NCBI GenBank assembly: GCA_019614645.1
Contig: JABWDB010000019.1
Coordinates: 3,642,501 to 3,706,500, forward strand
Source: Stratiolaelaps scimitus
Taxonomy: Eukaryota > Arthropoda > Arachnida > Mesostigmata > Laelapidae
DNA length: 64,000 bases
Reading direction: 5' to 3'
Position 1 is the stretch's first letter. Each line of letters opens with the position of its first letter. Below are positions 25,056 to 38,245 of this stretch, piece by piece. Both the position numbers and the translations under genes were made by a program. The notes beneath the pieces are model-generated. The model had not been told where the DNA came from. It did no database searches and saw nothing but the letters and a program-made list of their open reading frames with translations.

Positions 25056-28000
25056 CTGCAAGCAGTATTAACAAAAACAAGGTATGCTTTAGGGAGATAT
25101 GATTTGTCACGTCTTTAGTAATTATTAACGCTCGTAAGGGTGAAATTAATGCTTAGAGATCATAAATTCTGCGACTTGTTAGGTAATTCTCGACGCGCAG
25201 CTTCCCTTAAGCATATAACTGAATATGCGAGCACATACGAAGCTCGGAACTGGATGATATTTAGGGAGTAGACCGGTTCGTCAACCCATCGGTTAAGTCA
25301 AACATGAAGAATCAGAAGTTGCCGTTACTACTCTGATGGTCTAAGGCTTTTCGTCATCCGGAGGGACAAGCATTGGAAACTATCGCAAGGGACTCCTACC
25401 TAAGGAGTAGTATCTATATATATATATATATATATATAGATATACAATTACTAATCATAAACGAACAGTATAAATTAGAATACCGTTCGTCTCCTACTCA
25501 TTGATCACAAGAGGTTTGACAGTTACACGCTATGCAAACATCTATAACAACCTGTGTACAACTATAGCACAGCACACATTAATAAACAGCCGCTCACAAA
25601 TGGGCACCTGTGAGCCACACAATCTGCGATAGCCGTTACCCATAATGTTCTCTATACGTTCGATGTTCGAACGATGAAATTTCACCCAGCAGAAATGTAC
25701 CCTTTGGCGGGACTCTTTTGCCATCATCTTTCGATTGGTCCGACTCGAACGAGTCCATCGTCAGGCGCGTTGTCGGCCAATGGCCACAGGCTTCTTTTAA
25801 CGGCTCAACAGCGGTCTTGTTTCAAAAGCTTCTTGCCGTTCGCACAACTTCGACACTTAGCAGAGCGCTATGCGAGCTGCTGCTTCTACTCGATTTCAAG
25901 AACTCAACACTTTCTTCATCTGAGCGCACCCGACAATTGGATCATCATCTGGCACCAACAACAGTAAACTCTTCCCGCTCATCAGATCGCTCATCTACGC
26001 GAAGCTTATTCGAATCAAAACAACAACGCCACCTGACGGAGAGAGCGATTCCGCGCCGTAATTCAAATTTTTGCCGGGCTTCGGCTTCTCTAATCGTAGC
26101 GCGTTTCGACGCGTGAGCTGCGTCTCGTTCGACAACTGTCAGTGAACACAAATTACATATCGCCGCCATTATATAGACTATAGCATAGCTTTATCTCGAA
26201 TATAATACGATAATTATGAGTGACTTTGTGTAGTCGTGAACAAAGAAACGTGTTTGACTTTTTACACGGTCAGCACACAATGTTGGGCGTTGAATCGGTC
26301 GCAGCTGGACGCTACCGACTCCCGGTCGTCTGGGACCGTTTGCGACTCCCTCGCGAGAACCGATCTCTAAGCTCAGCAAAAGAGTTCACTTGCGAAGCGA
26401 GGAAAGCTGCCACAAATGGAACCATTTGTGAATATATAAAAAAAAATGTAAATTCTATGTGTGCAATCGAATCTATTGTGTAATGTTCGTGTGGTGATGC
26501 ACGTCTAAAAATGTGGCCTTCTGCATAGGATAGCCTCGAATATAATATAATACCCCGGTCTTGTACATTGCGCTACTCATGGAACTTTTAGTACGGCTTT
26601 TATGGTCATGTTTATGATGATATGTGTTACGTACACTTTAATCCGTTTTATTTGGAGAACCTAAGCATTGTGAAATTGCACTTCCGACAAAATAAATTAT
26701 GATTTCAATTGAAAATTGAATTGAAACAATGCGCTATGATGAGCATTTATCTTCTACTTGAAATATTGCGTCTTACAGATATATTCTATTCATCGTCTGT
26801 CTTCTTTTATCAGCAGGTCTCATTAAATGTGCCCTCTTGTTTATGCTGAAGGCAAGCTCTGGCCATGTGGCTATACACGAATTCATTTCTGGGGTCCGTC
26901 GTTCACTTTCACTTTGTGAATTTATAATGCTCGCGGTCAGCCATCCATCGTAATTGGCTCATCACACTCTATGCCCTGGTTGTTTGGCTCTAGTGCAATA
27001 TATCTCATTAGGTAGTGACACATACAACTTCTGTTTTTCACTATTCAAGGTATAGGCCATCTGCCCGTTATGGGTACAGCCATATATCTGACTCGAGTAA
27101 GCGAACAATGGAGCCACATACAAAATAAAAAGATTCATAAAAAGCTTGGTGTACGCAGTGACATTCGCTACTGTCGGTTGTATGCAAGGCAATTGTGTTT
27201 GATATTTCATACTTGCTCGATCAGCCGTCATCAGCTCAAATCACTGATTCACTGGTTTGTTCTTGCGCGTGTAATCTAATTTAACTACGCTTGCTTGCCT
27301 CAGCCTCGCTGCGCACGGTCTCTTGCCATAGTCCTGTTTGACAAGCACCTCTTCTGGTATACGATTTTGGTAATCCAGCGAACGTATTCACTGTTCTTGG
27401 GGAGACCACAATCAGGATAGACATTTTGAAATTACAGTCGTTGGAACACGTTTAAATGAGACGTCCCTAATGTCCGCGATACCGGGGAATATACCGCAAC
27501 TGCTCTGGTTACAAACAACGCCCGAGCAGTTTGACCATGAGCATAGCTCGAACAGTTCTTCACACGAATCTGACCCTGCTCTGAGAGAGGTGAATTGATT
27601 TTCACACAGCCGACCTGGATATCGGCTATTTCTGTCCTCGTATACAGCTTCTCGTTGGGTCTCTGCAAAGGTGGACTGCACCAAACTTGTCAAACAGCGA
27701 AGCCCGTGCGGAACAACAGTAATGTAGAGTATATTTCGAACTAGTCAATGATGAACGGGCGAATGACGCTATAAGGCCGACTGGAACTGATTTCTAAATG
27801 AGTCCGAGTTGCAAATAGCCAATAAATATACAGCGCTTTTTTTTACGTCCCATCTACCACTCAGGTGCACTCACATGCATCACTGCAAATGACAGGGTCT
27901 TCTGCCTATTTCTGTGGCGCGCGGAAACGTCGACGTTTAATCCAAAACCGGCGGGGCGACCATGCAGCTGTATCGCTTTTTCGACATAAATGTACACGTT

Positions 28001-29619
28001 CCCAGGGCGAAAGCTTACCAACCCGGTAAGCTCTTTGCGTACATCATTAAGTGCAAATCAACACCTATACATCGACCGACAGAGGTTATGGCAATGGCAC
28101 ACGACTGAACCTTGAGCATTCTCGTCGTGTCAACTCAACCTGCCTAGTGTCGAAATTGACCACTGATTTTCGCCTCGAACGGATATATTTGGGCAATTAA
28201 GCTACCCGTTGTTGTTATTGTTGTTGTTGTTGTTGCTAGTCTTGAGCTGTTGTTTTGTTGTGTCTACACAGGGCTGAGCACAGGATCACAGGACGATATG
28301 ACATAAGATCGGTCACACAACTGACGAACCGGTATCCATGAGTCAGCGGGCGTCAACTTGGATTCGACCTGGCGAGAGTATTGCAATACACTAATTGGAT
28401 GGTCGACAATTACCGCGCGGCCTACCCTTGACAGTGTAAACACCCCCCCCCCCCCGTGCTTCGGACGAGAGGGCGAAGTCGAATTGTTGCTGTGCGGTTA
28501 TATAAAGAGGTGTCACTCGCAAGGTGCAATGCCGTTCACCGAAGGGATAACATATAAGCAACGCTTTGTAATTGTTTGACCTTCACGGCACTGCATGGAC
28601 AAAGTTGAAGAAGGGTGCTTTTGTGTGGTGGAACGATATCGCCCGAAACTGCCTCACCAATGCGACCTATGGGTAACGGAGAAAATTATGTTGTATGTCA
28701 GAAATGGTGATTTGCATATGCGCGAATTTTGGCGGTATGCTGGTAACATTTTATTAGATTATATTCAACGTAAGTTGTCTATTGCTTACCAATAGTAGTA
28801 GTTAGAATGATAAGAATAGTTATTGTCCCTAGCATCTTTTCATAAGACCGATGTTAGTTGGTGAATTTCGCCGCGTGCTAACGTAGCGTGCCGCAATTTT
28901 CCTTAATCATTTGAAGGGTAAGCATTTGTCTTCTATAACTCTCCGTCTATTGCATTGTCACATTATTTATTGAACACTGTTTACTCGTGGCGGAGTCGAC
29001 GTTCAAGCCACCTGTTGACTGTGGTTCATCTTCTAGCATTACTCACATTCTATTATACAAATATCATCAAACCAGAGATCTAAGGCGCTTAAATAAGTGC
29101 ACGATGTAGGTGAGCACTATATTCACTTTCCGCGTCAGTGAAGTTCACGGTGGAACGGGTCGCGAAGCCTGACGACACCGATTTCGATAACTTCTAAAGG
29201 ACTAGCGAGTTGCCCGAGGTGTGTATACCCGAATATGTTCATAGAGTGCAGCTGTTTTTGGCAAGGATTAACATACGGGCGTTTAACGTATGCCAGTCAG
29301 CCATTGTTTCTGGTTGGGGCATTGTATTTACTCAATTCTCTGAAGGTTTTTTTTTTAGCTGGGACATGACTCGTTACGATGGCCGTCCGCTTCGATCTTC
29401 ACTGACCGCTAGCTTAGATCGATTGACAGTCTTCAATCGCTACTCGATTAAGCTCAGATTGCAGTAGATATTACGTTTGCCTCTGTAAAACCTCCCCCCT
29501 TTTCCTAATTAACCCGATTGAGTAAATCGCATTCGACGAGATCGAGGCACCCTTACCAATTCGGCAAGGACTCGTGACGCGTACGTCAGGCGGACCCTAA
29601 TCCCCAAGCGTGAGGATAC
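25056..29619. other. Upstream of zinc-finger gene and intergenic
   Basis: The missing first exon of the PHF7/G2E3-like gene should lie here. A minus-strand ATG at 26169 (MAAICNLCSLTVVERD, 74 codons) in a more GC-rich patch at 25.7-26.4 kb is a candidate but its donor is not clear. (TA)n occurs at about 25415-25440, (GTT)n at about 28209-28237, and a poly-C run at 28443-28455. Other short frames look like chance. Confidence 0.4.
26655..26698 (+). repeat. Dispersed 3'-tail repeat (SINE/LINE end), copy 1
   Basis: The block GAGAACCTAAGCATTG TG AAATTGCACTTCCG followed by an AATAAA-like end matches four other loci in this window (38424, 45239, 51366 and, on the minus strand, 54574). It ends with AATAAA and has no coding capacity. 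It is likely the 3' end of a retroposon family. Confidence 0.6.
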
Positions 29620-29627
29620 TATAAAAG
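29620..29627 (+). promoter_or_regulatory. TATA box of the insulin-like peptide gene
   Basis: TATAAAAG lies 113 bp upstream of the start codon. This fits a transcription start around 29640-29652 and a 5'UTR of about 80-90 nt. It is a canonical core promoter for a highly regulated, tissue-specific gene. Confidence 0.6.
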
Positions 29628-29732
29628 CGAAGGCGCTCACTTGCAGAATCGACCTGGAACAGCTCGCTCTCACAGCGATCCAAGTCAACACGCTCGTCGT
29701 CTGATCGTCTCGATTGTTAACCTGGCAAAGAA

Positions 29733-31205
29733 ATGATAACGGCTACAGGATGCTTATTATTATTCGCGGCGGTGCTTCCGTTCGCCTGGTGCTCCTCGTC
29801 GCTCGAAGAACCATTTGAAATGACCAAACCGTTTCGAATTTGCGGATCGCGAATGGCGGATATTCTCGAGCGAATATGCGCGGATTATGGTGGCATCGCG
29901 AAACGCGCCGACGTGCAGCTCACGCAAAACGGTAAGTGGCTCGAACGACGCCGGCGGCGTCGGCAACGCTCACAGGCTGTCGGCGAGTTGAGTGCATTGC
30001 TCTTTGAGCAGTTACTATGAGGCGACTACGATAATCGTGTATGTCAACGTCTCTGCTATTTTCTACCATGATTTTCATTCGTGTGGATGGCTGCTAGCTG
30101 TCCTACGAACATCGCATCGATTCGTATCGTCCTCAGATATGTCCTCAGATATGCCCACCGTCGACAACAACAGGTCCTTTCTTCTGTGCCGTAGTTCCCT
30201 TGCTATGAGGCAAAGAGGCCATCATATCCCTCGGGTGTGACCTTGAAGGTCTCGGCCTGACACCCGGTCGCGACGCATCCCTCCGCTCGCCAACTGTGTC
30301 GCTAATTATATTGTGTAAATTAAAACGCACAATAAAGCTGTAGCTTGCCATACCTACAAGGCTATTAGCAACGAAAACCGTTGTCATCGGCTAACCTTTG
30401 GTGAGTTCGTGCCTACCAGCTAAGAGGAGCCTACCAGTCAAGAAAATGACTTCGAACGATGGAAAGGCCACACCTGGTGACGAATATATGCAGTCGTGAA
30501 GTGATGCCGATGATGATTGTACTTGAATTAATCGAAATGAATCTTGAATTAATCTCGCTATGGACGTTGACAGCGTTTGTAATTCTGAGCCTCAGTGTGA
30601 AAACGAATGTATCAATGCCACCCGATATCGTGAGTTGTTAGAACGATGTCATGGACAAATAGCACAGAGCTCGAAAGCACCCGGAGTGTATCTCTTCTCG
30701 ATGACAACGCAATGCTTCACCCGTACGGCTGCAATAATGAATTGGATGGAGGTCAACAATATTCATTGGTGGATATTCCCCAGCCTGCATATTCTCCAGA
30801 TTTGAGCCCTAGCTCTTTTTCATCAATAGTTAACACAATAGTTCTTTCAATGTACAAAATAGCCCTAAACGGTCTAAAAAAAAAAAAAAAGAAAAAAAAA
30901 AAAAGAAAAAAAAAAAAATATATATATATATATATACATTTATGTGTGTATATCTCCTCATTCCAGGATCACCGGAAACCTCGTGGGATACAGAATCGAA
31001 TGCTTGGGAGGCATCTCATCTTCTTGGATTCGATCCGTCAAGATCACGAGTCCGCCGCGACCCTCTCATAGAGACATGCAGGATTAACCCCGAGGAAAAG
31101 CTGCTGTGTCAGTGCTGTCCGAAATACAACAATAACAACGGCTGTACTATTCTCCAAATCATAAGTTTCTGCGCATCGAAAACGAGACAGCCCAGAAAGT
31201 GGTGA
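29733..31205 (+). CDS. ILP: Insulin-like peptide preprohormone with unusual A chain
   Basis: Two exons, 29733-29931 and 30967-31205, join in phase (donor GTAAGT, acceptor CTCATTCCAG) to give 145 residues. Residues 1-22 are a signal peptide (CLLLFAAVLPFAWCSS). The B chain holds C37 and C49 in ICGSRMADILERIC, with the 11-residue spacing of insulins. KR at 57-58 and RVRR at 94-97 are convertase sites that flank a C peptide of about 35 residues. The A chain holds C116-C117, C126 and C135 in CCPKYNNNNGCTILQIISFC. The spacing C-x8-C at the end is normal, but the loop after CC is eight residues instead of three. Two extra cysteines (C104, C114) would allow a fourth disulphide. The C-terminus is basic. 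Expected role: secreted hormone or growth factor acting on an insulin-type or LGR receptor. Which receptor cannot be told. Confidence 0.88.
30640..30835 (+). pseudogene. Mariner-type transposase fragment in the insulin-like gene intron
   Basis: A short translated fragment has LLDDNAMLHPY and, further on, PQPAYSPDLSPSSF. These correspond to the second catalytic Asp region and the YSPDLAP block of mariner transposases. Everything else of the element is gone. It lies in the single intron of the insulin-like peptide gene, just before an A-rich tract, and is on the same strand. Confidence 0.65.
30879..30937. repeat. Poly-A/(TA)n low-complexity tract
   Basis: Three runs of A interrupted by single G residues are followed by (TA)n, ending about 30 bp before the second exon of the insulin-like gene. 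It may be the tail of an old insertion. Confidence 0.85.
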
Positions 31206-33129
31206 ACACATTCTGTCGAAAGCGTTCAGCGCACTAAAATCACACAGATGTCATCGCGATCGTTCGGCCAATGATCGCACAACGACGACGAGACACAGAG
31301 AGAGAAAAATCGAAACGAGGAAGCTGTTACACCGCCTAGCGTAGCGTTAATTAGGACAGATGGCCGGCGGAAGATACTTGTGTTTGTCGTTCAACATTGT
31401 GAAGACATGGTAATATGGTGTCGTCGACGAACTGAAGTGCGGGTGTGACTCATGCGGGGTCTTGTGCCACTCGATATATGCCTCCACCATTACAGGAATA
31501 TGTAATGGCTGGGGTCAGAAAAAATGAGGGAACATTTGAAAGTCTGTTGGTCCTCGACGACACTAATCAGGAGTGTTCTTTTCGACGGGGAGGCTTTTCA
31601 AGGTGAATTCAGCCTTGGAAGCGCGTGCCCGGACCAGCAAGTGAATTAGTTGTGTATTTTAAACAAGCTAAAAGATTATGGCTAGAATAATCATGGCTGC
31701 TCTCTAATGCGGCTGACTGATATTAATTGCCTTAGTTTTCAGGTCGAACAAAATGGATCCCTTGGAGAAGACGGTTTAGAGATGAGCTATATAAGTGAAG
31801 TAGTGTCAAGTGGGGTGGGCAAACGTGCTGAAATAACGCTTAGGAGTGCTAAGGAACATATAATCGGCGCTCATATGAGTAAAAATAATCTGACAAGGTG
31901 TCCGCGTCGTGACTGAGGCTGCAAAGTCACAATATCTAGAGGCAGACACAAGACTAGACCAGTATGTGGCAGGACGCACGTTCAAATCTTGCCATGACGC
32001 TCAGCGAGGTGTGAATATTCCTCCCGATATTTCACTGAAGTAATGCCATAATCAAACAGATCAGTTCCGAGAGATGACTCATGGGATGAGGGCTGGACGC
32101 CTTTGGGAAGCACACGGAAATCCGAATATCCCGCGGGGAGCAACAGTAGCAACAGCGAAGGGACACCAGACATCTCCATGGTGCCGAAATGAATGTTTCG
32201 CCCGGAGCAGCGTTTAACGGACGCAACGAATTATTATTAGTGTTACCACTCGCGGAACGAAACCAGAGAAATGTTACTTAAGCCCACATCCAATCATATC
32301 ATATGCACTGATCAAAAATCAACGCGACCCTACGTGCGCACACTGCAAGGTTGTCAGTCCTGCATTATTCTTGATGAACCATATAGGTGTCACCATATAT
32401 ACGATAGATGTGATATATATATATATATATATATGTACACGTGCATAATAATTTTGTTTGGATACCCTCCTGCAGATAAGGAACGAAGGGGGCCCAAATT
32501 AAATAGTTGCCAACACAACTCTGAGAATAAAGCTCATTATTCATACAACTCTTATGGTATTGTCATTTAAATGACCATCTACATTTCTTGGCTCACTCAA
32601 TCACATATGGGCAGTGTACGAAAGGGCAGCAGGGGTAGTCCAGAGGGGTACAGATTCCAAGGCGGAATCGGAATCGTGATATTAAAGTGATATGCTTATA
32701 ATAATGCATTCACTGTCGTCGATCTAAGGTCCCTATGATGTTAATCCTCCGGCCGCAATAAATTTTTGGAAATCAATTGTGTTATCATATTGATCGTCGA
32801 AATATAGAATCCTAGTAATTTCCTTACCTGGTACGGCTGTTAATTGCACAAGTGAAGTTATACGGGAGTATATCATAGACCCAAAGTTGATAGACGTGTA
32901 TTATTAAAAATAGGTATTTGCTAGATGTGTATTACAGTCTGTCTCCTAAGCTTACTTAAGTTGCATTACTAATTGGCTAATTGACATTGAAAGGAATCGT
33001 GGAAGCTCCCATACAAAGTTGTAGGCGGTAAGAGATTAGAATCAACTTGGTCAGCGATCATATTATATATATATATATATATATTACTACTCTGATTGAA
33101 AAGTAGTAACAAAAGTTGCACTGAACCTG
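31206..33129. other. Intergenic, with a tRNA-like SINE trace
   Basis: Probable 3'UTR of the insulin-like gene at the left. Around 31955-32030 a block with CGTTCAAATC resembles a Pol III B box and may be a worn SINE head. A (TA)n tract lies at about 32414-32434. The frame at 31707-31916 shows no family signal. Confidence 0.4.
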
Positions 33130-33612
33130 TTACATGTTTATTCATCATCAAAATTGCACCTGTACCCTTCGAAGTAGTCTCTTCCGGCAGCAATATAGCG
33201 AATACCTTTGTTTTCTTCCATACTTCGAAACAGTTTACAAAGGCCGATTGTGGTATCTGCTTTAGCTCTCTCCCGCGATACCGCTTGAATTTCTTCAATC
33301 GTTTCGTGTGATCGCCCCTTTCAACTTTGAAAGCAGCAAAAAGTCACAGGGAGCCAGATCTGGCGAATAAGTCGCTTCGGTAACACCGGCATCGATTGAG
33401 TTGTTGTAAAAATGTGCGAAACAAGTACCAAGGTGTATGCGCGACGTTTCACAATATTTTCGTCCGTAGTTGCCGTTGATGGACGTCCGGACGCGCGGGG
33501 TATCCTCCAAATTTTCTCGACCTTCCCGAAACCGTCCTTTTTTAAACGTAACGAAAAAGGGAACCGCACCTGCTGGATCTCCAGGATTTCGAGGCGGCGC
33601 GCCGACATGACT
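33130..33612 (-). pseudogene. Mariner-like transposon relic with large internal deletion
   Basis: On the minus strand an N-terminal piece (GREN, EDTPR, then SGRPSTATTDENIVK in another frame) passes directly into a C-terminal piece (TYSPDLAPCDFLLLSKLKGA, then IPQSAFVNCFEVWKK). Both are typical of mariner-family transposases. The catalytic middle is deleted and frames change several times. It cannot encode an active enzyme. Confidence 0.75.
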
Positions 33613-35533
<1,921 letters not shown>

Positions 35534-38209
35534 TTAGTGATCCGCGCTGAACGCGGGCGGGAGATATTCAAGATGCACCGACCATTTATCACCTGTGGCC
35601 AGGTAATCGCTAGCGTTTGAACCCCGTCGATCGTCAGGACATAGCACTCCGAAGGGTCCACGTACAGCGAAGTCTTTCCGATCGCGTCCCGTCTGTGTCA
35701 CGAAGTCGCACGAAGCACACACACACACGGCGAGATGTTAGATTTATGCCGTTACTTTGTTCAGTTGGCCCGCGGCAGCAGCTGTTTTTGGCTGCTGTTT
35801 TTCAACAGTTCGTCGCGTCGAAAAGGACCGAAATGAGCCACGTAGTTTATTATGTCGTATTTTTTTATCAAATGTATGCAGAAATGTACAAGAATAGAAA
35901 CTATCACCTACGGCGAACAATTTCATGAGTGGGATGGTCAACTCGAGCTGAGTTATGCACTTCTCTAAGATCAATTAGCAATACTTACTGGTGTGCTAGG
36001 TAGTTCAGAGGTTCTAGCCGATCCACGTTGACGAGTAAACTCATTCTGAGAAAAGATCACAATAGGCAAATTATATATTTTGCTTGCGATGAGTTAATCA
36101 TCGTCGTCATGAACGATCTAAGCCTATCGACCATGCAATTCTTGTTATTCCATGATTTACCCCCTAATTTATGCTAGTCTCAGACACAAGTCAACAGGAT
36201 ATTGTGACCCGCTAATATTAGCAATGTTCGGAGTATGCTCCAGTTTTTCGTCAAGCAGACGCATATTCCGCAATTCGCTAGCCTTGGGAGCTTCTTGAAT
36301 CAATAATTTGCACTGGAAAGCCTAGCAGGTGACTGCGAAGGGAATCAAGAAGGAAAAATCATCTCACGGAAGCGAAATGCTGGAAGGTCGCGTCCAACAG
36401 CGGCGTCGAGGTGCGCTGAGGGTTTAGCAGCGGGATCTGAAATGCGTTCAATTATCGATGCGGGGACGTTGTGAATAGCATAATATGCAATGCAGGTACA
36501 ATTCTATAGGGCAGTCAGGTTGGCATAGTTGGCTTCGATTTGTGTGTGCCCAATGGACAATAAATGGTTGGCGCTATACGACGATGAAATGAAAGTCGCA
36601 ATTTCCCACGTCGTCAGCGCGTTGATTACAGCTAATATGTTATCTATGTGTTGAATAAAACTGCGGCACGGAGATGTCGCCAGCTGCGCTCGTTACTGCC
36701 GAAGCTATAGTTCGTGTCTCGTCGAAGGCTAAAAAAGTCTGGCTGGAAAAAGCCCATAGAGAAAGACAGGCGTTGTATTTTTGTTGCACCCCTTGATAAT
36801 GTTGATATCGCACCTGATCGAGACTGGGTGGAGTGCTCGCGTCTAGCGCGGAGCGAGAGCCCCGCCGTGTTGGCAGTCGATACGCTGATGTACCAGCTGG
36901 CGATGCCCAGAGGTCCGTTGACTCGGGGAAACCGAATGAGCTAATGGGGAAGCTCAATTCCGGACTCGGTTGAACCTCAAGGCTTCCGAAGCCACCAAGG
37001 CTCCCGAAACTTGCGGCACTGTTGTACATACCCTGTGAAGATTTGACACGATCATATGTTAGTTGTAACATTCGGTTAGAGACATGTAAAGTATTGGGGG
37101 AGGGAGCGAGCAGGTGGAGCAGGAGAATCCGGGACCCCTTGGGGTAGATTGACCGGCCTGTCGCGGGGGTGTATCCACTGTCTCCCAGTGCATTCCCGCT
37201 AACGTGGGCCGGAGGTTAGGTGACCGAGCGTCCCCAGACAGCACCACAACAGTCAAGCCAACGTAGTCGTTGGAGTCCGGCTATAGAACACTGGCCGAAA
37301 GATTGAAGTCTCTATGAGAAACACGATGCCAATAAAGGTGTTCATAGCATCGCCAGCAACTCATCGATGCAGCGAACAAACCAATACTCTCAACGGTTTC
37401 TTAATAGACCAAGCAACAATTGGCGATGTGAACAATGACGAAATATTTTGCCTCTATGATTTGCTCACTAACGACCCAGTGCAGCCTACCTTATCAAAGC
37501 AGGCTTGACCCCTTGACGGCGTCCCATAGGCCGCAACAACGGCATCCTCGAAGGGGCTTAAGTAAGCCTTCTCGCAATAGAGAACACAGAATGTATTAAT
37601 ATGTATAATAAATATGAGGTAGATAACTATAGATGGCTATTTACATGTTCCCAATTCGAGTTGATTTTAATGCGAAACCAGGGAGAGATCAGGTAGGCCA
37701 TCAATCTTGAGAATAATAATAATAATAAAGAAGTATATCTGTATATTTATAGAATTAAAACACACAATAAAGATCTTTATCAACCAGCAAAGCCAAGACG
37801 CGATTGTACAAGTGGTATAGATAGCAAGCAAACACATGTTATTGATATTAATCTGATTACATACCGTATTCAGCGGTGGGTACGTAACAGATGAGGCCGA
37901 TGTGGACATCGGCGAACAGCCGCAGTGAACACTGTATCCGCTGTAGGGGCCACGTAATTTCGGTTTGACATTGAACGTCGGTAGGCGACATTGAGGGTTG
38001 TCCACAAGCGGCGTCGCCTGGCGGCTCGTCAGTCTGGGCCGAGGGGCCGAACCTGTGATGAACAAAGTGGGCAAAGATGAAACGCGAACGTCCTGTATAA
38101 TTAGCACATTATGTATAGCTCAACGCTATCATGACTGAACGCCAGCTCAACGCTATACCATCCTGTGAGAATTGTCACCTCTTATTTATCACTATCTCCA
38201 GTAAAACAA

Positions 38210-38245
<36 letters not shown>

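Noticed and set aside
27412..27693. Cysteine-containing minus-strand frame, briefly considered as a secreted peptide
   Set aside because: No ATG with a signal peptide, no conserved spacing and no splice sites.
30560..30700. Frame with CENECINATRYRELLERC, first considered as the insulin A chain
   Set aside because: Spacing does not fit an A chain, and the true A-chain exon at 30967-31205 joins the B-chain exon in phase. The rest of this frame is a mariner fragment.
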